A stretch of 64,000 bases of DNA from Anaeramoeba flamelloides. Its lineage: Eukaryota; Metamonada; Anaeramoebidae. Location of the stretch: contig JANTQA010000032.1 of NCBI GenBank assembly GCA_027625915.1, forward strand, positions 5,332,001-5,396,000, given 5' to 3'. Of the stretch, positions 23,693 to 34,636 are shown piece by piece. How positions within the stretch are numbered: position 1 is the stretch's first letter; each line of letters starts with the position of its first letter. The notes beneath the pieces are model-generated. The model was not told the origin of the DNA. It ran no database searches and saw only the letters and a list, made by a program, of their open reading frames with translations. The translations under genes and the position numbers were made by a program.

Positions 23693-24154
23693 ATGAAAAC
23701 TTATTTATTTGTGATTGCAATTCTTGTTTTAGGATCTTTTGTATTTTGTGGAAGCGGCGATGATGAAACTTCTGGCTATGAAAACAAATATACGATGTGG
23801 TTATACAACAAGGGTAACTGTGAAGGAGGTAAAAATGGAAGTTATCAATTTCAACACAGAGTAAGAAAAAGAGCAAAAGATGATAAATTGTATGAAATTG
23901 AAGTTGAGAGTGGAAACAAATTCCAATTCCGAAGATGTGAAGATGAAGAAACCGAGGATTGTGAAGATGTCACAACATTTGAACTTGGAGAATGCAAACC
24001 AATTACAGATCTGGAAGGAGAAACCTTAAATATGCTCTTTGCTGATGAAATCGATGGTTGGGGTGATACACAATCCTTTGAATTCAGTGGTTCATACATT
24101 ACCGGTTTCTCTTTGATTTTCTTTGCATTCAGTATTATCTTTTTTTTCATTTAA
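23693..24154 (+). CDS. Small secreted acidic protein, probably GPI-anchored
   Basis: 153 residues, one exon, ATG in the context AACTCAAAATG. An N-terminal signal peptide (MKTYLFVIAILVLGSFVFCG, about 1-20) is followed by an acidic mature domain with four further cysteines (NCEGG, RRCED, DCEDV and GECKP). A C-terminal hydrophobic segment of about 17 residues ends in IIFFFI with nothing after it. A small-residue FSGS just before that segment would suit a GPI attachment site, so the protein is probably placed on the cell surface or in an endomembrane lumen. I do not recognise the family. Its codon use and GC content stand out from the flanks, and the frame is intact. A 300-base antisense open frame here is a shadow. 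Alternatively the tail is a plain membrane anchor. Confidence 0.8.
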   Translation: MKTYLFVIAILVLGSFVFCGSGDDETSGYENKYTMWLYNKGNCEGGKNGSYQFQHRVRKRAKDDKLYEIEVESGNKFQFRRCEDEETEDCEDVTTFELGECKPITDLEGETLNMLFADEIDGWGDTQSFEFSGSYITGFSLIFFAFSIIFFFI

Positions 24155-25419
24155 AGAATTACTGATTATTCTTTTTAGATTTTATCTTGACATTTTATTT
24201 TTTGACTTTTAGAAATCCTCACATGAAAATTTCTCTTTAATTGTTCTTTGTTTTAAACAATTGAAAAAATAAGATCTATTTTTTCACTTGGATTAATTAA
24301 AATAAAATTTATATTTTGATTTTTTTTTTTTTTTGAGTTTTTTCTTTTTGAATTTGAAATCTTGTTGTTTGAGGGTCTTGGTTTGTTGATTGATCTATTT
24401 TTGTGAAGAGTTTGTATTTGATGAAATTTGATTAAAATCAGACTAATCTACCTTTTTTGAGGTTTGTTTTTTGTTACTAAATTTGATTTTTCTTCTTAAA
24501 AAGAATATCATAATCCAATTAAAGAATTTCAAGACCTATCGAGAATTTCTGCTGACATTTGCTGATTATTTCCAAAGATAGGTCCTATTCAAACATTTTT
24601 CGGGTCGAAATTATTGTTAAAAGTTTTTTTTACTACTGATAATTTAAATAAATAAATCTATAAATTTTTACTTAATTTACCATTTTTCAAATTTTTACAC
24701 AAGCTTTGAATAAAGTATTTTATAGGTTTAAATGTTTATAAAACTTTGAAATTTTGGTTTCCATTCAAAAGATTATATCTCTTGAGCTGTTTTAAAAGTT
24801 AAATTAATTGAGATTACAACAATGGAAATTGAACTAGAAAATTTTATTAAATTTATTTGAATTTATCAGTAAAATAAAGTGCCAAAATCACATAATTTAT
24901 TTCAAAAAAATATAACATTTATAAATTGTTTGATATTGTTTAAGGGAAAGATAAAAATCAAAAAAAACTTTCAGTAAAATTGAATAACAAATCAATAAAG
25001 TATATCAGATCTTGAAATTTAAAAACAAAGTAAAAATCTGATTATTATAAGAATCTAACTAACTTTTACTACTATTTTACAAAATGGGATTATTATTTTT
25101 AAATGGTTTGATCCTTTTTTCTTCATTTTTGAAAATGTCCCAATTCAAGTTATTTCTACTATTCTCAAAAAAAAATAGTTACCTTGAAGATAAAAAAAAT
25201 CTTCTAATCTATGAAGGAAGTTTACAAAAATACATTTTAAAAAAGAAACTATAAAGTTTTGGAATAACCAAGTTTAAAAAAACTACTTAATTTTAAAAAA
25301 ATTACTCTAATTCTTATAAACTTGAAAAAATTTTTTATAATTTGTTTTTTTATTTCTCAAATTAAAAAAAACCGGCGTTAACTTGACCATAATTCAAAAA
25401 TATATAGAAAATGTATAAT

Positions 25420-25640
25420 ATTAATTATAAAATAAAAAGGATCAAAATTTTCATTCAGCTTTCCAAAAATATCATACCAAGAATTAAAAAAATCATCCAA
25501 ATTTTCATTTCGTAAGGTAAATACAAAATTTGTCATTTAAAATGGTTTTATGAAATTTAAAAAATAAAAAATTAACCTATTTTAAAACATTATTTTTGGA
25601 AAGCTGAATGAAAATTTTGTTGCATTAATTTGATAAGAAA
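25420..25640. mobile_element. AAAATTTTCATTCAG-family MITE, copy 1
   Basis: Left CAAAATTTTCATTCAGCTTT is mirrored by right AAAGCTGAATGAAAATTTTG. The interior is about 130 bases with no ORF. Element borders beyond the core TIR are approximate. Confidence 0.75.
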
Positions 25641-26234
25641 TGGTAGATTTTTCTCCATTATTTTATATTCTGGAAAGGATAGGTTCTTGATGGTACTCTA
25701 AGGAACTCTACAACACTTCGAAGCCACATGAAGGTACTCTACAGTGCTTGAAGGTACTTCCATAATTTTAAAAATTTTTGTTTAGGAATTTCAATAAAGA
25801 ATCATAAATTTCTTTCTCATTTGCTAATCATAAAATAAATAAGGAGTCTTTATTTTGAATAATATCAGTGAGGAATATTATTCTTTAATTTTTTATTTTT
25901 TTTGTTTATTTGATTGAAATCTTTTAATCCAAAATTTTTGATTTTTTCCATAGAATGGACAGTCACGGTGAAAAACGTCAACATCTTCTTTAATTTCGCA
26001 ATAAAATGATTTTTATATAAGTTCCAGAATTTTTTTTAATTTAATTTTATCATAAAAAGATATATATAAGTTTGGATAATTTGTGAAATTTCTTAATTTT
26101 AATATGAAAGTTGAGTGTACCCATGTTAAATATTTTTTGTCTTTGGGTTTTTGTAATTTGGGAAATAAAAATAAAAATTCTGAAATTTATTTTTAATTTC
26201 TGGGATTAAAAAAAAACCGTAGTTAACTTTGCAA

Positions 26235-26295
26235 GAATTCAATAGAATTGAGTAAAATCAAAGATTATTCTCTATACTTGTGAATTCTGGAAAAG
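26235..26295. repeat. ~60-bp palindrome, copy 3 (diverged)
   Basis: GAATTCAATAGAATTGAGTA pairs imperfectly with CTCTATACTTGTGAATTC. It precedes a composite-repeat stretch with CTTGAGTTTTCTGTTTATTT. Confidence 0.6.
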
Positions 26296-26524
26296 TGCCT
26301 TAAGATTTTCTTGAGTTTTCTGTTTATTTGAAAAATCAATAGATTTTCATTTGGTTTTCTTGGGTTTTCTATTTAATTGGAAAATCAATAGAATATCGTT
26401 TGGTTTTTTGAGTTTTCAAAATAAACCCAAAATTTATTAAAATTTTCTGTTTATTTCAAAAAGTAAAAAAAAAACCTAGAACACTTTACATATAAGACAG
26501 AAAACCTCAAGAAAATCGCTGTTA

Positions 26525-26593
26525 GGTTTTCCAAAATTTAAAATAATTGAGTTAAATCTTTGATTTTAATCTATTCTTTTGAATTCTGGAAAA
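26525..26593. repeat. ~60-bp palindrome, copy 4
   Basis: GTTTTCCAAAATTTAAAATA pairs with ATTCTTTTGAATTCTGGAAA. It is followed by ACCTAGGCACTTGA as in other copies. Confidence 0.8.
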
Positions 26594-27243
26594 CCTAGGC
26601 ACTTGACTGTACACTACGGCACCTAGCGATATGACTTTTTGTTGATATTATTATTATATCTGGTATTTTCTAAATATTCTTGAACCTTTCTATCCAGAAT
26701 TTTTTATAATTAATTTTTCTCTAAATTTATTTAGATTGGCATTTAATAATTTAGAAATTTCTATTTCCAACAGATATTGTTATCTTTTTTTTTTTTTTTG
26801 GAAAATTTTAAAGGGTCTGAAATGAGTTCAAATTCTAGGATTTTTAATTTATTGTTAAGTTACAATCTTATATTGTAAATTGGTGTTCTGTATTAGTTAA
26901 AAAATGGTAATTATTTGATTCAAAGAACAAATCAAATTAATTTTCATTTGGATGAAGATTATAGTCAAGAAAAAAAGAAGAAATCTGAGAAAAAAAAACA
27001 AAAAAATGATCAAATAAAAATTCTCTCAAAATATTTTTTTAAAAGACCTGGAAAATTCAACTTTATATCCGATAGGGATACTTTTAAATTTGATTATTGG
27101 AATTCAATTATTAATCAACCAATCTTTATTATTTCAAAGGGGCTTTATTGGTCCAAGTATCAAAATAATCAATAGATTTTATTATTATTATTGATGTTTT
27201 TGAATGTTTTGAAACAAATAAAATCAATTCAAATTAATAATTC

Positions 27244-27278
27244 TATCTATCTATATATATATATATATATATATATAT
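27244..27278. repeat. (AT)n microsatellite
   Basis: About 14 alternating AT dinucleotides preceded by CTATCTATCT. Confidence 0.9.
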
Positions 27279-27440
27279 TATGAAATAACTGGTTTAATAT
27301 GAAATGTTCATTATTTATACCATTGGTATTTAAAAAAAAAAATTATAAAATCTGTTAAAATCCAAGATATTTAATAAATATTTGTGAATAAAATAAATAT
27401 TAACGTTTTTCAATGTGGCGATCCTAATAAATTCGATATA

Positions 27441-27636
27441 TGTAGCTAGTTCCACTTTTAAGAAACAAACTTTCAACAAAATTTATGATAAAAAAACCTC
27501 AAATGAAAGTACAATTTTTGGAATTTTTTTTATTCAAATTATTTTACTAGAATTTGAATTTCGTGCCTTAATTTGAGACTTTATTGTGTCTTAAATATAG
27601 TTAAAAGTTTATTATTTAAAAGTGGAACTGACTATA
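27441..27636. mobile_element. ~200-bp palindromic TA element, copy 1
   Basis: AGTTCCACTTTTAAGAAACA at the left is answered by AAAAGTGGAACTGACTATA at the right, and the complementarity continues with mismatches towards the centre. TA flanks the right end; the left TA is blurred. No ORF. The end sequence and TA target suggest a Tc1/mariner-type MITE. Confidence 0.8.
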
Positions 27637-27896
27637 TTGTTTTTCCAGATAAACAGAAAAATCAAGAAAAGTTAATGGCACTTTTCCTGAATTCAAAAGA
27701 AATATGTAAAATCTTAGATTTTTCTCTATTCTTAAATTTTGTTGAAAGCTAAAAACGGATTTTTTCTTGAATTTTTGAAATTAAACGAAAATTTAATAAA
27801 TTTTCGGTTAATTTCGAAAACTAAAAAAAAACATAACGAAAATCTTCCGTTTATTTCTCAAATTAGAATCAAAAAAATTGAACGTAAGTGTCTAGG

Positions 27897-27966
27897 TATT
27901 CCAAAATTCAAAATAATAGAGTAAAATCAAAGATTTAACTCTATTCTTTTAAATTCTGGAAAACCT
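27897..27966. repeat. ~60-bp palindrome, copy 5
   Basis: TATTCCAAAATTCAAAATAA pairs with TATTCTTTTAAATTCTGGAA around ATCAAAGATTT. Another, weaker copy may sit at about 27680-27740. Confidence 0.75.
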
Positions 27967-28468
27967 AACTATAAACAGAAATTAATTTTGGTATATCACC
28001 CAATTCAATAATAGAAAAAAATGATGTATTTTTTAGATCTTCAATGATTAAATATATGATTTAAATTTAATATATTTAGGAAATAAGATTAAAATTGAAA
28101 TTTTATTTGTTCATACAAACTCTATGAAATTATTAAAAGAGAGTTTCCTTCAAAATAAAAATTATTGGTAAATTTTTTATTTTCTTTTTCGTTCCAAAAA
28201 ATCTAAACCAAAAGGTTCAGATCTTCTTTGCTGAAAATAAATATGGGAAAAAATGAACCCTTCTCAAAATGATAATCCATTTCCCTAAAGTTGATAAATG
28301 GCGTTCCAATTAGGTTTAATCATACCATTGTATAAATAATTACTCTAATACCATTGGAAAAAACAAAAATTAAATTTTACTAGCCCTTTAAGTTGTTCAT
28401 GTGACAAAATTAATTTCTTCTATTGTTAATCAAAATGGTAAATATTTCAATATTTTTCTTTTTTATAT

Positions 28469-28692
28469 ACTATTTGTTGAAAAATAAATTGAAAAAAATT
28501 TTCCTTCAGCTTTCCAAAAAAAGATTTTATTAATCATATAACATTTCAAATTTTCTAACAGTAAACAAATAATTGTTATTAATTTTGGTTTTAGAATTGG
28601 GACTTTATAGATTTATTTTAATTATTAAAATTTTTTGATTTTTTTGTAAAGCTGAATGAAAATTTTGATACATTTATTTTGCAATTAAGAGT
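28469..28692. mobile_element. AAAATTTTCATTCAG-family MITE, copy 2
   Basis: The left end (ACTATTTGTTGAAAAATAAA then AAATTTTCCTTCAGCTTTCC) and right end (AAGCTGAATGAAAATTTTG then TTATTTTGCAA) form TIRs of about 40 bases. No ORF. Confidence 0.75.
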
Positions 28693-30040
28693 AAAACTTA
28701 TATCATCGTAAAATAATAATTTTTTTATTCTAGAATTTCCATTTCCAATCCTATTTCATTTTGTTAATTTAAATCAATTTTAAGCGATTGGCGTCACTAT
28801 AGATTTCTCTATAATCAAAGCATGTTGTAATTGGGTGTAAATGATATTAGTGCGCCATGGCTCAAATAGCTCAAAAAAATCTATTTTAAAAATCCTATTG
28901 CACGATAATTTATTACTTTTTTACGAATAACACATTTTAAAAATTTCATTTTGAGAAAATTTTTTTTTTAATTCTCTATTCCAAATCTAAAAATAGAAAC
29001 TCAAAATAATAGTATTCTGGGTATTTGATAATTCATATTAAGAACTTCAAAAAGTAAATATTTTTATAATTTTTTAATTTCAAAGATTAACTCAATAACC
29101 ATTAACATAAAAATCCAAAGACTGATTAGTTTTGTTTCCTTTTTATAAAGATTATTATAGAATCAATATTTTTTCAATATTTGGAAATAATTTGTTTACA
29201 AGATCTATTCGTTGATTATTTGATTTTTTTAAAAAAATTTGAATTTGTTAGTAATTAATCTTCATATTGCGACCAATTTAAGATGGATATTTTGCAACTT
29301 TGGAGTCTGAATATTGATAACCCAACCTTTAAATTTGTCTTAAAATATGAGATTTTTTTCTGAAATTGTTGGGTTTTTTTGCTGATACAGGATTATTTTT
29401 AATTAATAAGATGATCAAATAGTACTATTTTACTACTTGATTATTCAAATTTTTGAGAGATATTTTTGAACCGTGTGTATTACTAATGTGGTTTAGACCC
29501 AATAACAACCTACTTTGATCTTTGGATTCTTATTGGCAGACACAAATCCTTTTAATTAATGTTTTTTTTTTAGATCAGAAACAAAGATAAAAATGCTTTT
29601 TTTGGAATATTTGATAATATTTTGTTCTTAATTAGTTTTTGGATTTTTCAGCTTTCAACCTTATTTTTCTAGACAATTTAATTTCTAATCTTTTTTGGGT
29701 TATCTTTTGATTCAAATAAAAAAAATTTAAAAGTTGTAAAATGTTTTTGTAAAAATTTTTATTGTTGAGAGATTATTTTGTTGATAGTTAAAAATTATTC
29801 TAAATTTTCAAACCAATTAGGGATTCATTTTAGGTTCAATTCTTGAGATTTCTGATTTCATTTTTTCTTTGTTTGGGAAATAAATTTTTTACTTTTTTTT
29901 TTTCAAAAAAGTGAAAAAAATGATTCTTTTTGTATCAATAAAATTGAAAAAAAACAACTTTTTCGGATTATTTTAAACAAAAAACAATGGTTTAGGAGTT
30001 GAAGAATATATTGAGTTAAAAAAAAACAAGAGGGGGCATA

Positions 30041-30046
30041 AAAAAA
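30041..30046 (-). terminator. RNA polymerase III terminator of tRNA-Asn
   Basis: On the minus strand six T residues directly follow the discriminator G of the tRNA. This is the usual pol III stop signal. Confidence 0.8.
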
Positions 30047-30119
30047 CTCTCCCGGGTGGGCTCGAACCACCGACCTCCAGATTAACAGTCTGTTGCGCTG
30101 CCAACTGCGCCACGGAAGA
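30047..30119 (-). tRNA. tRNA-Asn (anticodon GTT)
   Basis: 73 bases on the minus strand. The 7-bp acceptor stem pairs TCTTCCG with CGGGAGA with one G-T wobble, and the discriminator is G73 as usual for Asn. The A box TGGCGCAGTTGG and B box GGTTCGAGCCC are the internal pol III promoter. The anticodon loop is CTGTTAA with GTT in place. The T stem is GGTGG/CCACC. One anticodon-stem end pair (A-G) is mismatched. There is no intron and no encoded CCA. The neighbouring 492-bp element begins about 230 bases upstream of its 5' end. Confidence 0.96.
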
Positions 30120-30349
30120 ATCTAAAAAAGTCATGAAAAATACGACTTTATATAATATTAATTGCGATTTTACGAATTCATCAAAAAAAGATGAAAATAT
30201 TAAAAATCAAATTTTCAATTTTTTTACAAACCACTTCATTTGATGATGATACACACTCAAAATTTAATATAAATCATATAACACAAAACACTAAAATAAA
30301 CAAAAAATAAAATATAAAAAGTCACATACAATAACGATAATATAACATG

Positions 30350-30841
30350 TATAGTAGGGAAAAAAATACCGGACATGAAAAAAATCCCTGACAAGATTTT
30401 TAATTGTGAATATTAGTAAAATTTTTGTCTAATTTCAATGAAATCCTTATTATAAATAACCAATTTTTTTATGAGATTAGTAATAAACCTACCTAAAGTT
30501 CATCAAAGTAAGGTGTCTCTAGAATACTTGAGTAATTGTTTGATAGCCTAATGTTGATCAAATTTTTTGGAAAACAATCCAGTTTTATTGAGGTTTACTA
30601 GAGTTTGGAAAATGATAATTTTTCTTCTTGTTTTTTGATTGGTTGAATGGTGTTTTGAACAAGTGTGATTTCATCAATAATCATTCTAATAAGTGGGGGG
30701 GATATAATTGAAAAAGTTCGATTCTTAAAAAAGGGAATTTGATTGTAAATAGCTGAAATTACATAATAATTTTACTAATATTCACAATTAAAAATCTTGT
30801 CCGGGATTTTTTTCATGTCCGGTATTTTTTTCACTGCTCTA
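30350..30841. mobile_element. 492-bp Tc1/mariner-like MITE with ~75-bp TIRs
   Basis: TA at both borders. The left arm GAAAAAAATACCGGACATGA continues to ATTTTTAATTGTGAATATTAGTAAAA-type sequence, and the right arm is its reverse complement with few mismatches over about 75 bases. Each TIR holds two spaced CCGGACA/CCTGACA blocks. The interior has no ORF. The outer end reads TAnAGnAG, in keeping with a TA-targeting family. Confidence 0.85.
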
Positions 30842-31916
30842 TATTAAATAATCAAATGTAAAATACTTAACAAAAAAGACAAAATAATATAACTAAAAAA
30901 AATAATAAATCTTATCAAATATCTTATAAAAAAAAAAAATGATCTTTATTTATACTCTGAATAGTTGATAAAAAAAAATTTACCTGATTTTTTCCGATAA
31001 ATTTAATAAATTGAATAAATAATTCATAATAAAATAAAAGATTAATTTTGGTGATTATCTCAGGATTAATTATTTGGTTTATTTTTCATATATTTTCAAG
31101 ATCAGATTAACTTTTAAATATTCTTTGACCAATATACTCAGAAAATACTAAAAGTGGGATTTCAATCAAAATAAAAATATTTTCAAAATATTCTCGTTGA
31201 ATTAATCCCAATTAATCCCAACAAAAAAAAAGTATCAGATCTTTTTACTAAAAATTTATTTAGGAAAAAATGAACTCTTTTAAAAATGATAATTCGTTCT
31301 CCAAATCTGATAAAGTATTGGGTTTATTAATTTTAATTAAATCAGTGTGAAAAGAAGTGATTTATGGACTTTAACTAAAAATAATAATAAAGGCTGATAA
31401 ATAACTCTGCTAAATTTTTATAAAAATTATAGTTTTTGTTTTTAGATATTAACTAAGCGATCAATTTTTGGAAAATGATATATTTGATTTATATTCACAT
31501 CAAAGAAAAAGAGTACTTTAATTAATTATTAATTTAGATTTATTTGAACTTCTATTATTTCTCATAACCAAACATCTTTTAATTAGTTTAAGTTGTAAAA
31601 TCCCCGAAATTTGAAATAAAGAATATCTTGCAACGTGGTTTACGAATTGTTATTTTGGTTCGAAGATGATCGGACTTTAACTTAATAAGGGTTTTAATAG
31701 TATTTCGAAAATAAAATATTTGAAAATTTATTTTATTTTTTCTAAATCTCAAATTTTTGAGGGTACGATAAATAAACTGGAAGATAAATTAATTATGAAA
31801 TTGAATTTTGTGTTTTCTGCTGGAATTATACTTATTTTGGTAGGCTTTTATTTGGTTCTTTAAAAAAAATGATCACCCTCCCCAAATCTAAATAGAGAAA
31901 AACAAAAGTTAATACA

Positions 31917-32107
31917 ATTAGCTCGGCTTTTAAAGGCTCAAACCTGCAAAAACATTTAAGGTGTAAAAAAATGTACAAATTAAGGCTCAAAATATTGGAT
32001 TATAGTAAAATAATTGGTGTAAAAAATTCGAAAATATGAGTTTTAATTTGAAATTTTCTTGTTCCTTATTTTAGTTTGAAATTTATATCTTAAAAGTGGA
32101 AAGGACA
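31917..32107. mobile_element. Diverged palindromic element in left arm
   Basis: Related to the ~200-bp TA family (CTTTTAAAGGCTCAAAC... to ...TATCTTAAAAGTGGAA). It is the inverted counterpart of 32508-32700, so it was probably carried along when the large inverted repeat formed. Confidence 0.6.
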
Positions 32108-32205
32108 ATAAATTAGTAAAAATATAATAATGAATGAATTTTTTAAGTCAGTAATTAAAATATTTGTTCCCCTCTTACAGAATTACCTATATATATATAT
32201 ATATA

Positions 32206-32407
32206 TATAGTCAATTCCACTTTTAAGACACAAACTTTCAACGAAATTTGAGGTACAAAAAAATCCCAAATTAAAGCACATTTTTTTGGAAATTTTATTT
32301 ACACAAATTATTTTACTAGAATTTGAATTTTGTGCCTTAATTTAATATTATTTTTTATACCTTAAATTTGGTGGAAAGTTTGTGTATTAAAAGTGGAACT
32401 GGCTGTA
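32206..32407. mobile_element. ~200-bp palindromic TA element, copy 2
   Basis: TA, then TAGTCAATTCCACTTTTAAG, near-complementary halves, then AAAAGTGGAACTGGCTG and TA. It lies in the loop of the large inverted repeat. No ORF. Confidence 0.85.
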
Positions 32408-32507
32408 TATATAATTTTTGAAATTTACAACAAATAACAAACATAAATAGAATTTTCAATCTATAAAATAAAAATCAATTCTTTTTATTAAATATCTTCC
32501 AATTTAT

Positions 32508-32700
32508 CATCATTTCCACTTTTAAGACACAAATTTCAAACTAAAATAAGGAACAAAAATATCTCAAATTAAAACTCATATTTTCGAATTTTTTTAAAAA
32601 GAATATTTTACCATAATCCAATATTTTGAGCATGAAATTGTCCATTTTTTTACACCTTAAATTTTTTTGCAGTTTGGGCCTTAAAAGTTGAGATAATTGT
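32508..32700. mobile_element. Diverged palindromic element in right arm
   Basis: TTTCCACTTTTAAGACACAA at one end and GGCCTTAAAAGTTGAGATAA at the other. It is the inverted counterpart of 31917-32107. Confidence 0.6.
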
Positions 32701-32795
32701 ATTAGCTAAGATTTTCTCGATTCGGATTTCCATAAAAAAATCAATTTTTAAAAGTATCAATAAAATCAAACCAAAATAATAATAATTCCAATTGA

Positions 32796-32998
32796 TACAG
32801 TCAGTTCCACTTTTAAGGCACAAACTTTCAACGAAATTTAAGGTATAAAAAAAAAATCTCAAATTAATGCACAAAATTCAAATTCTAGTCAAAATAAATT
32901 GTAAAATAAAAAATTTCAAATTTTGTACTTTAATTTGAGATTTTATTGTGACATAAATTTAGTTGAAAGTTTTTGCCTTAAAAGTGGAGCTGACTGTA
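32796..32998. mobile_element. ~200-bp palindromic TA element, copy 4 (clean insertion)
   Basis: TA-CAGTCAGTTCCACTTTTAA at the left and AAAAGTGGAGCTGACTG-TA at the right. The left arm of the surrounding inverted repeat lacks this block and reads straight through (revcomp ATAATTCCAGCAGAAAACAC), which gives an empty-site comparison and fixes the target as TA. Confidence 0.9.
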
Positions 32999-33309
32999 AC
33001 AGAAAATTCAATTTCGTAATTAATTTACCTTCAGATTTTTTTGTCTTACCCTCATAACATTGGGATTTAGAAAAAATAAAATAAATTGAAAAAAAATATT
33101 TTTTCTAAACACTATTTAAACCCAACATAAGTTATATATTGATCTGCTTAAAAAAGAATATCATTTTTAGCTTTAAGAATTGTTATTTTGGTTCTCAAAT
33201 TTCTTGGATTTTAAACCTTAATAGTTTAAGTTTTATTAAAAAATAATAATATCTATTGAGTTGGGTCATTACAGTCTAAAATAATTTTCTGTTCTGTTAT
33301 ATATAGACA

Positions 33310-33508
33310 TATAGTCAGTTCCACTTTTAAGACACAAACTTTGGTCGAAAAATAAGACACAAAACAAATCTCAAATTTAGGTAAAAATTCAAATCCTAGT
33401 GCAATAATTTGTGTTAAAAAAAATCCAAAAAAGTTGCTTTAATTTGAGATTTTTCTGTGTCCTTAAATTTTCTTTTAAATTTGTCTCTTAAAAGTGGAAC
33501 TGGCTGTA
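33310..33508. mobile_element. ~200-bp palindromic TA element, copy 5
   Basis: TA-TAGTCAGTTCCACTTTTAA at the left and TAAAAGTGGAACTGGCTG-TA at the right, with near-complementary halves. No ORF. Confidence 0.85.
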
Positions 33509-33715
33509 TATATATAATTTTTATGGGTACAAAATTCTATTCAAAAAAAACCAAAATGTGAAGCGAGTTCTATCTCGAACAATCAACAATCAAAAAAGAG
33601 GAAATTTTAATCTTTATCAATACGACTTTCCAAAACTAGATTATAGTTAACAATTGTTATTATCATAATTCCATATTATCAATAAAAAAGGAAAGAGAGA
33701 AACTTTATTATTATT

Positions 33716-33850
33716 ATTATTATATATGAAGAAATTTAAATTACACTCTGTATGTACTCTTACTTCGATTTCCAAAAAAAAAAAAAAAAAGCTGCGTAAA
33801 ATAATCGGTTCCATGATTATATATCAAATTAACATACCCAAATTATAATT
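33716..33850 (-). repeat. Fragment of the repeat with the decayed reading frame
   Basis: ATTTAAATTACACTCTGTAT and CGTAAAATAATCGG correspond to the beginning of the copies at 3062 and 21393. The part with the remnant frame is absent. Confidence 0.45.
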
Positions 33851-34636
33851 AAGTTTAAAAAGAAAAAAGGTAAAAAAAAAAATAAAATTGAAAGGAAAAA
33901 AAGTGAAAAAAAAAAAAGAAAGAAATTTAAATAGAGTTAATAACATTGAATTGGTAAAAAAATCAAAAAAAAAAAAACAAAAAAACGATATTTAATTAAG
34001 AAAATCCAAATTCCATCCACAATACTTTTGATTAATTTAATTTAAACTAATAAACCTCATTAATATTCGTATGGGGGGGTGGTTGTTTAATCGGTTGTAA
34101 TTTCTATTTTCTTTTTGATCTAAAATTTCCTATAAATCATTGGTCATTTTTTCACTTTGCTTTATCTTTTTACTTTTTCCAGTTACGCATACTTTCGTGT
34201 TCCAGATACTCAATATTATCAAGTAACCACTTGATCTTTTTCCATTCCAACTCTTCTTCTCAACCAAAAGAAAATTCAGCCAGTAAAAAAAAAAAACGAA
34301 AAAAATAAAAAAGAGAAAATTTATCATTATTTTTTTTTATTATTTTACTACTAAAAAGAGTATAACGAAATTCCTTCAATATAAAATTTTAGAATGATTT
34401 AAGATATCAATTTAAAATAATAATTTATAAATTATCATAGCTTTTGAAGGTTTGGGGAATATACCCAAAGTTAATAATATTATATATATATATATAAATA
34501 AATATAATGACATTATTCATTTTGAAACTTTTAAGAATATTAAAATTAAAAGAATATAAAAATAACCAGATTATTCATAACGAATAAATTTTAAATTGCT
34601 TTTTTTTTTTTTGTTTTTTTTTTTTAATATTATTAT

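Larger units (their letters stand above)
24155..30046. other. 5.9-kb intergenic region rich in palindromic repeats
   Basis: Lies between the secreted-protein gene and tRNA-Asn. It holds two copies of the AAAATTTTCATTCAG family (25420-25640, 28469-28692), palindromes (26235-26295, 26525-26593, 27897-27966), an (AT)n run (27244-27278) and one ~200-bp palindromic TA element (27441-27636). A frame at 26915-27175 looks faintly protein-like but has no ATG. I see no supported gene. Confidence 0.6.
31708..33095. repeat. ~1.4-kb large inverted repeat with nested elements
   Basis: The left arm (about 31708-32120) is the reverse complement of the right arm (about 32500-33095). Examples are CGTAATTAATTT against AAATTAATTATG, and TTAATACAATTAGCTC against GATAATTGTATTAGCTAA. 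The right arm is split by a 203-bp TA element absent from the left arm, and another TA element lies in the loop. Direct repeats of about 60 bases (AATTGTTATTTTGGTTC) flank the structure at about 31650 and 33180. Confidence 0.8.
30120..34636. other. 4.5-kb gene-free region dominated by inverted-repeat elements
   Basis: Lies between tRNA-Asn and the 3' end of CK2 alpha. It holds a 492-bp TIR element, a 1.4-kb inverted repeat with nested palindromic elements, a further palindromic element at 33310-33508, A-runs and an (AT)n near 34480. A short signal-peptide-like frame at 31796 is inside the inverted repeat and is not supported as a gene. Confidence 0.65.

Noticed and set aside
26915-27175. Open frame of 86 codons with a plausible C-terminal sequence (KYFFKRPGKFNFISDRDTF)
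   Set aside because: No ATG in frame, no upstream exon that I could connect, and flanks full of repeats. It might be the last exon of a decayed gene; not supported enough to call.
31796-31863. Short frame starting MKLNFVFSAGIILIL followed by a GT, resembling a signal-peptide exon
   Set aside because: It lies inside the arm of a large inverted repeat, its counterpart in the other arm does not keep the frame, and no downstream exon fits.
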